Shown here piece by piece: positions 1 through 9,000 of a stretch of DNA of 53,370 nt. The DNA is taken from positions 1 through 53,370 of the forward strand of contig JAZGDL010000107.1 in NCBI GenBank assembly GCA_036477795.1, read 5' to 3'. Under the pieces are notes generated by a model, which worked only from the letters and a program-made list of their open reading frames with translations, did not search any database and was not told the origin of the DNA. Origin of the DNA: JAZGDL01 sp036477795. GTDB taxonomy: Bacteria > Planctomycetota > Phycisphaerae > UBA1845. The position numbers were made by a program, and so were the translations under genes. Numbering within the stretch: position 1 is the first letter of the stretch; each line of letters starts with the position of its first letter.

Positions 1-1589
1 ACGGTCCCGTCCTCTTTGGTTTGACCGTCGATGGTGAAGCAATAGGGCGTGCCGGCTTCGTCCATGCGGGCGTAACGCTTGCCGATGGACTGCTTGGCGT
101 CGTACTGGCACGGATAGAGTTTCTTGATCTCGCGGTAGATCGGCTCAGCCAGCTCCGGCATCCCATCCTTAGCCACCAGCGGGAACACCGCCGCCTTGAT
201 GGGAGCCAGCCGCCGATGAAAGCGCATGAACTCGGGGCTGGCCCGGTTCTGGTCCACCGTGTAAGCCTCGGTGATAAACGCCAGCACGCTGCGGTCCACG
301 CCGCCGGAGGGCTCGATCACGTACGGCACGTAGCGCTCCTTCCGCTCCGCGTCGAAGTAGGACAGGTCCTTGCCGCTCTTGTCCATGTGGGCTTTGAGGT
401 CGAAGTCGGTCCGGTTAGCCACCCCCTCCAGCTCGCTGATCCCGAACGGGAAATCGTACTCGATGTCGGCGCAGCCCTTGGCGTAGTGGGCCAGCTCGTC
501 AGGCTCGTGCTCGCGCAGCCGCAGCTTCTCGCTCCCCAGGCCCAGCTTCACGTACCACTGGTACCGCAGATCGCGCCAATACTCGTACCACGCATCCGCT
601 TCGGACTGATGGCAGAAGAATTCGATCTCATATTGCTCGAACTCCCGCGAGCGAAAGGTGTAGTTCCGCGGGTTGATCTCGTTGCGAAAGCTCTTCCCAA
701 TCTGAGCGATCCCCAATGGCAGCTTCACCCGGGTGGAATCCATCACATTCTTGAAATTGGCAAAAATCCCCTGCGCTGTCTCGGGGCGGAGGTATACCTT
801 ATTGGAGTCATCCTTGACCGCCCCGGCATACGACTCGAACATGAGATTGAATTGGCGCACTTCTGTGAGCCGACCAAAGCACTCGGGGCAAGGACGTGGA
901 GAAACCTCTTCTGGTGCAAGAGTTCCATTGGTTACGGATTGAATCACACCTTCGTAATAAGTGCCGTTCCTGGACTTCCCCTCAAAGAGACCCCGGTTTT
1001 TGTACGTTGCCGTACGGCCAATGGCGAATGACTTAAGCTCCCGAAGTCCAGTCGATTTGGCTGAGCGTTGAATCAGTTCCTGTAAGCCTTCCAAGGCTTG
1101 AGTTACATCGTCAAACACGCCAGATGTGATCCATCCTGGACCCTCTTCGGCCTTCTTGTCCGTAATATTAAAGCCAAATGATACAAGCTCACCTTCCAAG
1201 CATCTGTCGTAATCGGAGAATACACCTGGGGGATACACCTGGACCGACCACAGTTGATCTGCGCGAAATCGCTTTTTGCATTCTGTGCAATCCACCATCG
1301 GATCGCTGAACCCGCCGACGTGGCCCGACGCTTCCCAGACCTTGGGGTGCATGATGATGGAGCAGTCCACGCCGACCATCTGATACTCGACGCCGTTGGG
1401 GCCGGGCGGCGGATTGCGCACCATGTCGTTCCACCAGGCCTCCTTGACGTTGCGCTTCAGCTCAGTGCCCAGCGGGCCATAGTCCCAGAATCCGCCGATC
1501 CCGCCGTAGATCTCGCTCGACTGGAAGATGAAGCCCCGCCGCTTGCAAAGGGCAACGATCTTCTCCATGTCCACCTTGGTCGTAGCCAT
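1..1589 (-). CDS. glyQS: Glycyl-tRNA synthetase, dimeric class II type (C-terminus outside window)
   Basis: Attaches glycine to tRNA-Gly in the cytoplasm. The frame is open from the ATG at 1589 to the window edge (529 residues), so the end of the catalytic core and the anticodon-binding domain are missing only because the window stops. The N-terminus reads MATTKVDMEKIVALCKRRG, followed by IYGGIGGFWDYGPLG, typical of the eukaryote-like alpha2 GlyRS found in many bacteria rather than the alpha2beta2 form. Class II motif 2 region is visible as RPETAQGIFANFKNV and SFRNEINPRNYTFR. Two CxxC pairs (CTEC near residue 100, CPEC just before RQFNLMF) could hold a zinc ion. The stretch between them (about 870-1260) is longer than in compact bacterial relatives and visibly less GC-rich. 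Identity is secure; only the inserted segment is unusual. Confidence 0.95.
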   Translation of the reverse strand, partial: MATTKVDMEKIVALCKRRGFIFQSSEIYGGIGGFWDYGPLGTELKRNVKEAWWNDMVRNPPPGPNGVEYQMVGVDCSIIMHPKVWEASGHVGGFSDPMVDCTECKKRFRADQLWSVQVYPPGVFSDYDRCLEGELVSFGFNITDKKAEEGPGWITSGVFDDVTQALEGLQELIQRSAKSTGLRELKSFAIGRTATYKNRGLFEGKSRNGTYYEGVIQSVTNGTLAPEEVSPRPCPECFGRLTEVRQFNLMFESYAGAVKDDSNKVYLRPETAQGIFANFKNVMDSTRVKLPLGIAQIGKSFRNEINPRNYTFRSREFEQYEIEFFCHQSEADAWYEYWRDLRYQWYVKLGLGSEKLRLREHEPDELAHYAKGCADIEYDFPFGISELEGVANRTDFDLKAHMDKSGKDLSYFDAERKERYVPYVIEPSGGVDRSVLAFITEAYTVDQNRASPEFMRFHRRLAPIKAAVFPLVAKDGMPELAEPIYREIKKLYPCQYDAKQSIGKRYARMDEAGTPYCFTIDGQTKEDGT

Positions 1590-1610
1590 TCAAGCCGCTC
1601 CGTCGTGATG

Positions 1611-1675
1611 ATTGACGATTGACGATTGACGATTGGGGATTATCGTCAAGCCGCAATCGTCAATCGTCAATCCCC
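1611..1675. repeat. ATTGACG tandem array with an inverted arm
   Basis: Tandem copies of ATTGACG (1611-1634) are followed after about 20 bases by the inverse unit AATCGTCAATCGTCAATCCCC-like arm (1655-1675), so transcripts could fold into a long hairpin. It lies directly upstream of the GlyRS start on the far side of its ATG. Similar degenerate 7-10-base arrays with inverted arms occur at 10634-10722, 19410-19552 and 42896-43022. Confidence 0.7.
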
Positions 1676-1883
1676 AAACCGCAACACGCCGGTACAAACG
1701 ACACAATCGAGTTTTTCCCCAGGGCCTGATAACACTGTCCACCAACATCGCCAAAAGGCCCTGCGCACCCGCATACCCTGCCGCCTCCTCCCCAGCCGCC
1801 GCTCCGGCCCGGACTTTGCCATCAAGTCCATTGCCGGGAGGCAGAGGCTCCTGCCGAGCCGCCCGCAGGAGGGGAAAGAAGCC

Positions 1884-1970
1884 ATGTGGCGCTACCGCCT
1901 GTACTCATTCTTGCGAAGGAAGCTCAAGATCGCCTTCTTCACGTTTATGTGCTACGCGGCGCTCTGCTGA
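1884..1970 (+). CDS. Possible 28-residue hydrophobic peptide
   Basis: Not recognised. An AGGAGGGG Shine-Dalgarno-like stretch (1867-1874) precedes an ATG at a usable distance. The peptide starts MWRYRLYSFLRRKLKIAFF and ends in a hydrophobic segment and Cys: a basic N-terminus followed by a short apolar stretch, as in a small membrane peptide or a truncated signal peptide. In the next frame the DNA right after the stop reads LLSGCRASAKP, which looks like a lipobox, so a frameshifted lipoprotein remnant is also possible. The upstream GAGGCTCCTGCCGA (1844-1857) matches a segment inside the RND pump gene, so the good ribosome site may belong to a repeat. Weak call. Confidence 0.25.
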   Translation: MWRYRLYSFLRRKLKIAFFTFMCYAALC

Positions 1971-2171
1971 GCGGCTGCCGCGCCTCCGCCAAGCCTGCCC
2001 TTCCACCGGCCCGCCAACATGAATCACCTCAGTTTCTGCGCCCAGATGCCGAAGTTGGACAAGGGTTGACGAGCCGTTTGGTCTACCCTATACGTTGTCC
2101 GTAATCCCGAGCGCATGTTCGGGATGTGCTTAGCGCGCGGAGATGCATTGCAGTGTCACACGGCCAAGATC

Positions 2172-2237
2172 TGTAGCGCCGCCCCTTGTGGGCGGCGCAT
2201 CGAGCGACCGGCGCCACCCACGAGGGGTGGCGCTACA
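2172..2237. repeat. Nested palindromes upstream of the lipoprotein gene
   Basis: TGTAGCGCCGCCCCTTGTGG to GGCGC (2172-2198) and GCGCC to ACCCACGAGGGGTGGCGCTACA (2211-2237) form two hairpins whose outer ends TGTAGCGCC and GGCGCTACA are also complementary. The block ends 21 bases before the start codon at 2259, so it will be in the 5' leader if transcription starts further upstream. Confidence 0.7.
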
Positions 2238-2258
2238 GTAGTCACGGAGAACAGTTCA

Positions 2259-2846
2259 ATGAACTTCAGATGGTTGATGATTGTCTCGCTTCTCGCGGCG
2301 GCCCCTCTCGGGTGCATGCGGCCCCCACCTTCGGATGAGGCTGAACTCCTCCCGGACACGGACAACGACGGCTTCTTCGAACCTGAGCTCCCCGATGACA
2401 TTATCTCCGCCTCCGACAAGGACATCCGCATCGAACTGATCAATAACATAGCCGAGGAGGATCTCACCGCACTTATTGGAAACGATATCCTGGCCCTGGC
2501 AGCCGGGTTTCTCACTATCGAGGTGGAATTCGACATAACCCTGTCCTACGAAAGTGGCGACGAGAATCCAGCCCCCGTGAGAAGAGAACTCGGCAGGTTT
2601 ACCATCTCGCTACAGTTCCCCTGTCCCGACTCCATAACCGTCACTGCTTCTGTGCAAGCTATAGCTCCATTTGGTTTGGGGACCGTTCTCGACGAAGCGC
2701 TTCCGTCGTTCGTCCTGACCCGTTCCGACGATGGCGGACCAACCTCGTACGTTTGTGGGCAGTTGGTCAGCTTTGTTTCCAGCACCGACGAAGGTACCGG
2801 CGAGCCCACCGCCGATTTCACAATCGAGGACTTCATCGCTCCATAA
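2259..2846 (+). CDS. Hypothetical secreted lipoprotein
   Basis: Function not recognised. The ATG at 2259 is preceded by GGAGA and begins MNFRWLMIVSLLAAAPLGC, a lipoprotein signal peptide whose lipobox ends in Cys19. The frame is open further upstream, but that part runs through the palindromic block at 2172-2237 and lacks a signal peptide, so it was not included. After the Cys comes a proline- and acid-rich linker with a Ca-binding-like DTDNDGFFEPELPDD loop (about residues 32-46). The rest (195 residues in total) is a mixed acidic domain with two C residues (FPCPDS, SYVCGQ) that could form a disulfide. Probably anchored in a membrane facing the periplasm. Downstream lies repetitive DNA, so it appears to be a single-gene unit. 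Confidence 0.7.
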   Translation: MNFRWLMIVSLLAAAPLGCMRPPPSDEAELLPDTDNDGFFEPELPDDIISASDKDIRIELINNIAEEDLTALIGNDILALAAGFLTIEVEFDITLSYESGDENPAPVRRELGRFTISLQFPCPDSITVTASVQAIAPFGLGTVLDEALPSFVLTRSDDGGPTSYVCGQLVSFVSSTDEGTGEPTADFTIEDFIAP

Positions 2847-2864
2847 CCGAACGGCTGACGGGCT

Positions 2865-2900
2865 GACGCCGGCAGTGCCTTTGTCGTTTGGCAGACGCCC
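2865..2900. repeat. Short dispersed repeat SR-1, copy 1
   Basis: GACGCCGGCAGTG followed by CTTTGTCGTTTGGCAGACGC. The same sequence with one or two changes is found at 32253-32294 and 46149-46180, always between genes. It is partly self-complementary (GCCGGCAG / GGCAGACGCC are related arms). Confidence 0.75.
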
Positions 2901-2908
2901 CTAACGCG

Positions 2909-3102
2909 GATTATTCACCGCGGAGCACGCAGAGCCCGCAGAGACGGAATAGATGGGAAGTCCGGGGAGTCAGCGCGGAATCCCAGCGCGGCCGAAACAA
3001 ATCCTGGCGCGCCGGGATCGGAATGATACAAGCGAGACTTTGGCCGTAACTTCTTACCATGTAATGCTCTGCCCTCTCTGCGGTATGAATGATTCGGGCT
3101 AG
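2909..3102. repeat. Long direct repeat LR-1, copy 1 (about 190 bp)
   Basis: Runs from GATTATTCACCGCGGAGCAC to TTCGGGCTAG. A second copy in the same orientation lies at 5435-5619. Shared blocks include AATAGATGGGAAGTCCGGGG, TCAGCGCGGAATCCC, CGTAACTTCTTACCAT and TAATGCTCTG. A short piece of the left end recurs at about 46013-46045. The right end of this copy supplies the TAG stop of the endonuclease IV gene (3099-3101). Confidence 0.85.
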
Positions 3103-3983
3103 CGCTTGGCCGCGCTCGAGCTTGTCTCGATCAAACCGCGCAGCCTCTTGAGGTTCACGCGGTCGAGATCGGTTCCTCGACCGTCCGTGCCCTTGGGTGT
3201 CTCCAGGATCTTGGGCACCGCGGTGAAGCGGGCGTCGTTGACCAGCCGCCGGAATCCCGCCCTGCCGATCTTGCCCTTGCCGATATGGTCATGCCGATCC
3301 ACTCGGCTCGCGCATGGGCGCCTTGAGTCATTGAGGTGGAAACATTTGATGCGGTGCAGGCCGACGTGCCCGGCGAACTCATCGATCAATTGCTCATAGC
3401 CCGCCGGCCGGCCAATGTCGTATCCGGCGGCGAACACGTGACAGGTGTCCACGCAGACGCCGAGGCGCTGCGGCTCTCGCACCATCTCAATGATTCGCCC
3501 CAGGTGTTCGACCTGGTGCCCGATTGAGCTGCCTTGGCCGGCGGTTGTTTCCAGCAGGATTTGGGTGACGTCGGTGTCCACGCGCCGGTGGACATCGTTC
3601 AGTGAAACAGCAATTCGTTTGATGCCCCTGTCCACCCCGTCCCCCATGTGCGCCCCGGGGTGCAAAACAAGGTAGGGCACGCCCAGCCGGGCGCAGCGCC
3701 TCACCTCGTCTACCAGAGCGCCGATGCTGCGTTTTCGCAGTGCCGCTTGAGGGGAGGCCAGGTTGAGCAGATAGCCGGCGTGGGCCACCACCGGCTGCAA
3801 ACCGGTCTGTTCAGTCGCTTTACGGTAGGCCTCAACCGCCTCATCGGTCAGCGGCCCGGCGGACCACTGACGCTGATTTTTGACGAATATCTGCAGGCAG
3901 TCGCAGCCCACCCGTGCACCGGCATAAAACGCGTTTTCGATCCCGCCGGCGATGGACATGTGGGCACCGAAGGGCTGGAGCAC
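3099..3983 (-). CDS. nfo: Deoxyribonuclease IV (AP endonuclease family 2)
   Basis: Cuts DNA 5' of abasic sites in base excision repair; a cytoplasmic three-zinc TIM-barrel enzyme. Family marks in order: GAHMSIAGGIENAF at the start, VAHAGYLLNLASP, LVLHPGAHMGDG, ILLETTAGQGSSIG, GVCVDTCHVFAAGYD, CFHLNDSRRPCASRVDRHDH with IGKGKIG, and PKILETPKGTDG. The His, Glu and Asp metal ligands expected in these blocks are all present. The GTG at 3983 gives VLQPFGAHMS and about 294 residues, near the family length; the frame is open upstream to a TTG at 4106, which would add an unconserved extension and crowd the divergent citrate synthase promoter. No clear Shine-Dalgarno sequence decides between them. The stop codon lies in repeat LR-1. 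Confidence 0.93.
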   Translation of the reverse strand: MLQPFGAHMSIAGGIENAFYAGARVGCDCLQIFVKNQRQWSAGPLTDEAVEAYRKATEQTGLQPVVAHAGYLLNLASPQAALRKRSIGALVDEVRRCARLGVPYLVLHPGAHMGDGVDRGIKRIAVSLNDVHRRVDTDVTQILLETTAGQGSSIGHQVEHLGRIIEMVREPQRLGVCVDTCHVFAAGYDIGRPAGYEQLIDEFAGHVGLHRIKCFHLNDSRRPCASRVDRHDHIGKGKIGRAGFRRLVNDARFTAVPKILETPKGTDGRGTDLDRVNLKRLRGLIETSSSAAKR

Positions 3984-4143
3984 CGTGCCGGGCGGATTCG
4001 CGAGCGAGTGTTGCACTAAGTCGGACGACACGGTATTGATAGTGTCGCTTGCAAGGTCGTTTCCTGCAAGCCCGCGTTGGGTATGGTTGGGGACGAAGGA
4101 GTCCAAGGTTCTGGTATAACCAGCATGTCAGGAGTGCATAAGT

Positions 4144-5430
4144 ATGACAAAGAACGCTTCTCTGCAGATCGACGGCAAGACTTATGACCTTCCGATAATC
4201 GAGGGCTCGGAGGGTGAGCGGGCCATCGACGTTCGCACGCTTCGTGCCCAGACCGGCTTCATCACTCTGGACTACGGATTCGCCAACACCGGCGCCTGCC
4301 GCAGCGAGATCACCTTTCTGAACGGCGAGCAGGGAATCCTGCACCACCGCGGCTACTCCATCGAGGAGCTGGCCGAGCACTCAACTTTTCTAGAGGTCGC
4401 CTATCTGCTGATTTACGGTGAGCTGCCCACCGCAGACCAATACGAAGAATTCGTCGTCGGCGTCACGCGGCACACGCTTATTCACGAGAACCTGCGGCTT
4501 TTCTTCCAGGGCTTTCCGCTCAAGGCCCACCCCATGGCCATTCTCTCGAGCATGCTGTGCAGCCTCTCGGTGTTTTATCAGGACCAGTACAACGCCATAG
4601 ATCCGGAGCAATCCGACATCACCATACGGCGGTTGCTGGCCAAGATTCCCACGATCGCCGCGTTCGCCTACAAGAAATCAATCGGCCAACCCTTTGTCTA
4701 TCCCGACAACTCCCTGGGCTACGCCGCCAATCTCCTGCACATGCTTTTCGCCGTACCGGCTGAGCCTTACAAGGTCGACCCCGAGCAGGCGGAGGCCCTT
4801 AATCTGTTGCTCATTCTCCACGCCGATCATGAGCAGAACTGTTCCACGTCGACAGCCCGGTTGGTGGGCAGCAGCATGGCCAACCTTTACGCCGCGGTGT
4901 CGGCGGCCTGTTGCGCGCTGTGGGGCCCTTTGCACGGCGGCGCCAACCAGGCCGTTCTCGATATGCTGGAACGCATCGTCGCAGACGGCGGCAATACCAA
5001 GAAGTACATCGAGATGGCCAAGACCAAGGATTCCGGTTTTCGACTGATGGGCTTCGGGCACCGCGTGTACAAGAACTTTGATCCGCGGGCCAAGATCATC
5101 AAGAAAACCTGCGACCGCGTTATCGAAAAGCTCGGCGTCAGCGACCCGCTTCTGGATGCTGCCCGGGAGTTGGAGGCGGCGGCCCTCAGCGATGAGTATT
5201 TCATCGAACGAAAACTGTACCCCAACGTCGATTTCTACAGCGGCATTCTGTACCGTGCCTTGGGCATCCCCACGGAAATGTTCACCGTCATGTTCGCCAT
5301 CGGTCGTCTCCCCGGATGGATCGCCCAGTGGCGGGAAATGATCAACGATCCGGACACTCGCATCGGCCGACCGCGCCAGATCTATACCGGATCAACGGCC
5401 CGACCCTACGTGCCAATAGAAAACCGCTAG
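4144..5430 (+). CDS. gltA: Citrate synthase
   Basis: Condenses acetyl-CoA and oxaloacetate to citrate, the entry step of the TCA cycle. The product has 428 residues, the length of the hexameric Gram-negative type. The catalytic residues are in place: His264 in GPLHGGANQ, His306 in GFGHRVYKNFDPRA and Asp363 in NVDFYSGILY. The N-terminal region (DGKTYDLPIIEGSEGERAID) matches the NADH-sensitive class. The start is supported by AGGAG at 4130-4134 before the ATG. It is divergent from the nfo gene and its stop is followed after four bases by the second LR-1 repeat, so the nfo-gltA pair is bracketed by direct repeats. Confidence 0.96.
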   Translation: MTKNASLQIDGKTYDLPIIEGSEGERAIDVRTLRAQTGFITLDYGFANTGACRSEITFLNGEQGILHHRGYSIEELAEHSTFLEVAYLLIYGELPTADQYEEFVVGVTRHTLIHENLRLFFQGFPLKAHPMAILSSMLCSLSVFYQDQYNAIDPEQSDITIRRLLAKIPTIAAFAYKKSIGQPFVYPDNSLGYAANLLHMLFAVPAEPYKVDPEQAEALNLLLILHADHEQNCSTSTARLVGSSMANLYAAVSAACCALWGPLHGGANQAVLDMLERIVADGGNTKKYIEMAKTKDSGFRLMGFGHRVYKNFDPRAKIIKKTCDRVIEKLGVSDPLLDAARELEAAALSDEYFIERKLYPNVDFYSGILYRALGIPTEMFTVMFAIGRLPGWIAQWREMINDPDTRIGRPRQIYTGSTARPYVPIENR

Positions 5431-5434
5431 CGCC

Positions 5435-5619
5435 GATCATTCACGGCGGAGCACGTAGAGCCCGCAAAGACGCAATAGATGGGAAGTCCGGGGACTCAGC
5501 GCGGAATCCCGGCGAGGCCGAAACAAACACACTGTCGGAATGAGACGAGCAAGACTTCGACCGTAACTTCTTACCATATAATGCTCTGCGATCTCTGCGG
5601 TATGAATAATCCGGGCTAG
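5435..5619. repeat. Long direct repeat LR-1, copy 2
   Basis: Same orientation as the copy at 2909-3102 and similar over its whole length, from GATCATTCACGGCGGAGCAC to CCGGGCTAG. It begins almost immediately after the citrate synthase stop. The two copies differ by scattered substitutions and short indels, mainly in the middle, so they are not recent duplicates. Confidence 0.85.
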
Positions 5620-5708
5620 ACAACCACGAACCACACCCACCTGGACTGGGCGATCCGGAAACGGATGACGGTCCCAAAACACTCCATCCTTCCGCTCCCT
5701 TCGGGCTC

Positions 5709-5756
5709 GGAGCCTGGTTCAGGCTCCCGCCTTGGTGGCCTTCACCCTTCAGGGTG
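5709..5756. repeat. Two small hairpins
   Basis: GGAGCCTG-GTT-CAGGCTCC (5709-5727) and CACCCTTCAGGGTG (5743-5756). No coding sequence was supported between 5620 and 6021; the stretch holds these hairpins and one PE-B element. Confidence 0.6.
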
Positions 5757-5846
5757 GCGGCTCGATGTATATCGCTCGCTGCCGAATTCTGATTGCGGAT
5801 GCACGCGCCGGATGTTCCGAGAACACCGGCCGCACCAGGCCCTGAT

Positions 5847-5875
5847 GATGCGAGAAAGGATTCTTGCACCAGCAC
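5847..5875. repeat. PE-B palindromic element (degenerate)
   Basis: GATGCGAGAA-AGGA-TTCTTGCACC followed by AGCAC, matching PE-B (GGTGCGAGAA-N4-TTCTCGCACC with flanking GTGCT) in inverse orientation with two changes. Another copy is about 200 bases downstream inside the start of the 6022 gene. Confidence 0.75.
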
Positions 5876-6021
5876 TAGGTCAAGCCGGCCATTCCTATTG
5901 AATCAGTTGTTTTGAACCACCGATATCACGTGTTGAGTTCGTTCTTATTCCCCAGAGTCCGGCGGCGAGCGCCCCCTTTGCGGACCATCGCCCGGGACTC
6001 TCTGACAGGGAGATCGTTGTT

Positions 6022-9000
6022 ATGAGCACACGCTCGAAGTCGTGGGTGCGAGAAAGGATTCTCGCACCAGCACACAAGCTGGAAAGCCTGTCCCACAGCA
6101 AGTCGGTTGTGTTGATTTCGTTGGTGCTGGCCTGGTGCGCGAACACCTCGTCGGTGATGGGAGCGGATAAACTGGTGACCGCCAACGCGAATCTGTCGAC
6201 GCTGGTCACCGCCGACGACACGGTGCTGCGCTGGACCGGCAGTTTCACGGTAACGGTAGATTCGGCCGTGGACAAGACGGTGGCCGGCATCGATGCGGGC
6301 TCGTTCACCGCGACCATCGACTTTCAAAATGCCAACCGCAAGGTCCTCCTGGGCAACACCAGCGGGAACGTCGTCTTCGAGGCCGACGGCGGCGGCGAAA
6401 TCCGCATTCTAGGTGCGGGCACCGGCGCCCGTACGGCCGGCTTTCTGGTGTCGCCGTCGTTGAGCGATCAGACAATCGAAGTGCGCAGCGCCATCGACGA
6501 CGCCGTGAATGCGAACTACTGGATCATCGGGAACCACACGCTGTTGCTGGCGGGCTCGTCGCCGCAGGTGGGCTCGCTGGATATCGGCTCGGACGGTGGT
6601 GTGGCCAAGATCGACGTCGATCAGGGCGCCACGATCGATCTGGTGACGCTGACCGGCGACCTCACCATGGACGTGGCCGCCGGCAAGACGCTGGCCATCA
6701 CGCAGGCACTTACGGTCGGCGCCAACACCTTGACGGTGACCGGGGCCGGCTCGACATCCAGCGTGACCAATGGGGCGCAAATCACCCTGGACAGCGCAAA
6801 TTCGGTTCTCCAAGCATCGGGAACCGTCACCGTCGACGACGTGGACCTGGGAGCTTCGGCGAAGATTTCGTTGCTCGACGGGGCGACGCTGACACTGACC
6901 GATGCCATCGCCATCGGGGCGCGGACCCTGACCTTGTCGGGCACCACGGGCGGCAGCGCCGAGACCATTACCGCCACCGGCGGATTCCTGCTCGATGACG
7001 CAAACTCGGTGCTGAAAATCGAGGGCGATTCGTCGAACGCGATGGTCATATCAAAAGTGGACACCAGTACGGACCTGAACGCCGGCAAGGGCGTCGACGT
7101 GGATCAAAGCGCCAACATCACCGACCTGAACGTGTCGCACAACGCCACGTTAGACGTAGCCTCAGGAAAGACGCTGGGCGGAACGGTAACACTCGACGCA
7201 GCCAAGACGCTGGTGCTCAACAACACCGGCACGGTAAGCGCGATTACCACCAGCACGGCGGCCGGCACCATCCAGCTCACCGCCGCAGGCACCATCACCA
7301 CACTGACCAACGGCGTGTCCGGAACAACGATCGACGTCGACGAGTCGGTGACCATCAACACGCTTACGGTGACACAAAACGCGGACGCCAACGTCGCCAC
7401 CGGCAAAACCCTGACCACGGCGGCGACCGTCGCAGCCAGCCGAATCCTTACCGCCAGCGGGGCCGGCACCATCAGCAAGGTGGTGCTCAACGGCACCAGC
7501 GCGGAGCTGAACGTGACCGGCGGCGGAACCATCTCAACACTGGACGTCACCTCCAACGGCGGAATCCTCGACGTGGACACCAGCAACTGTACGGTCAACG
7601 TCTGCAACATGAGCAGCGGTGCGGGCGACCTTACGGTGGAGAACGCATCCCGCACGATTTCGTCGTCGAGCGGCTTCGACGTGAACAACAACACCCTCAC
7701 CATCACCCAGGCCTCGGGAACGATGGCCCAGGTGAAGATGGACACGACCGGGGGCATTCTGGACATAAACGAAACCACGACGTTTACGGCCCTGGACATT
7801 TCAGCCGACGTCACCGCGCAGGTGGCGACGGGCAAATCACTGACCACAACGGCGACGGTCACCTCCTCCGGCAAACTCAAGAGCACCGAGACCGGCACCA
7901 TTACAAGCGTGACGCTCAACGGGATGGGGAGCGAGCTGAATATGACCGCCGGCGGAGTGGTCACCACGGTCACCGTGGCCTCCAACGGGGCGGTGATCGA
8001 CGTTGACTCGAGCTGTACGCTGAGCACGATTTCCATGACTCAGGGGAGTGGAGACCTGACTCTGAAGGTCCAGAACGGCAAGACGTTGACATCCAACACT
8101 GATGTGAATGACAACACATTGACACTGACTGAAACCGGAGCGCCGGGCATCATCACCATGGACACAGACGGCGGCGTGCTCAATACGGACGCGGACAGCT
8201 CGCCGGGGTCGGTGATCGTCACCGCCGACGTCACCATCGACGTGGCCGCCAACACGACGCTGGGCACGGCGGTGGACATCGGGACGCGGACGCTGACGCT
8301 GGCCGGTTCGGGAACGCTTAACCGCATCGATGCCTCCACCGGGACCGTCAAAGCCAACGGCTCGACCACCATCACCGATCTGAGACCGACCTACGGTAGC
8401 GGCGGTATCTTCACCTACGACGGGGTGGGCACATCGACGGTGACCACGCTTGCTAACGCAATCGGGTCGGGGGAGACATTCCGCAAGACCGGCTCCGGGA
8501 CCCTGACGGTCACTAACGGCTTCGCTGGGGTGTTCGCCACGGCCACCGGGGTGCGGCTGGCCATTGACGAGGGCGCCCTGCTCAACGGCGCCAGCGGCGG
8601 GAATCACGATATCACCCTTAACGACGACGGTGACGAGATCGTCGTGGCGTCCGGCGCCAGCCTGACGATTTTCGGCGGCGTCACCGTCAGCGTAGCCGGC
8701 GCCAACGTGAACGTGGACGCCGCCCCGGGCTCAGTCGTCAACCTCCTTTCGACAAGCCCCGACGAGACGCTGGTTGCCGCCAGTGACAACGATTTTCAGT
8801 TCCTGGGCACGCTCAATATCAGCGGCCCGGGCGGCGGCTATACTCTGAAAGGACCACACATCTTTCAGTTCGGTGACATCACCATCGGGGGCACGTCTTC
8901 CTTGATCAACACCGCGCCGTCGTCCACCATGCAATTCCGTGATGGGGCGCGGATTGACCTGCTAGGCGGCGGTGCCGACGGCGGCGAGTTGCTCATCGAC

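Noticed and set aside
1626..2104. Three overlapping plus-strand open frames
   Set aside because: Mutually overlapping, low-complexity and running through tandem repeats; only the 28-residue frame with a ribosome site was kept, at low confidence.
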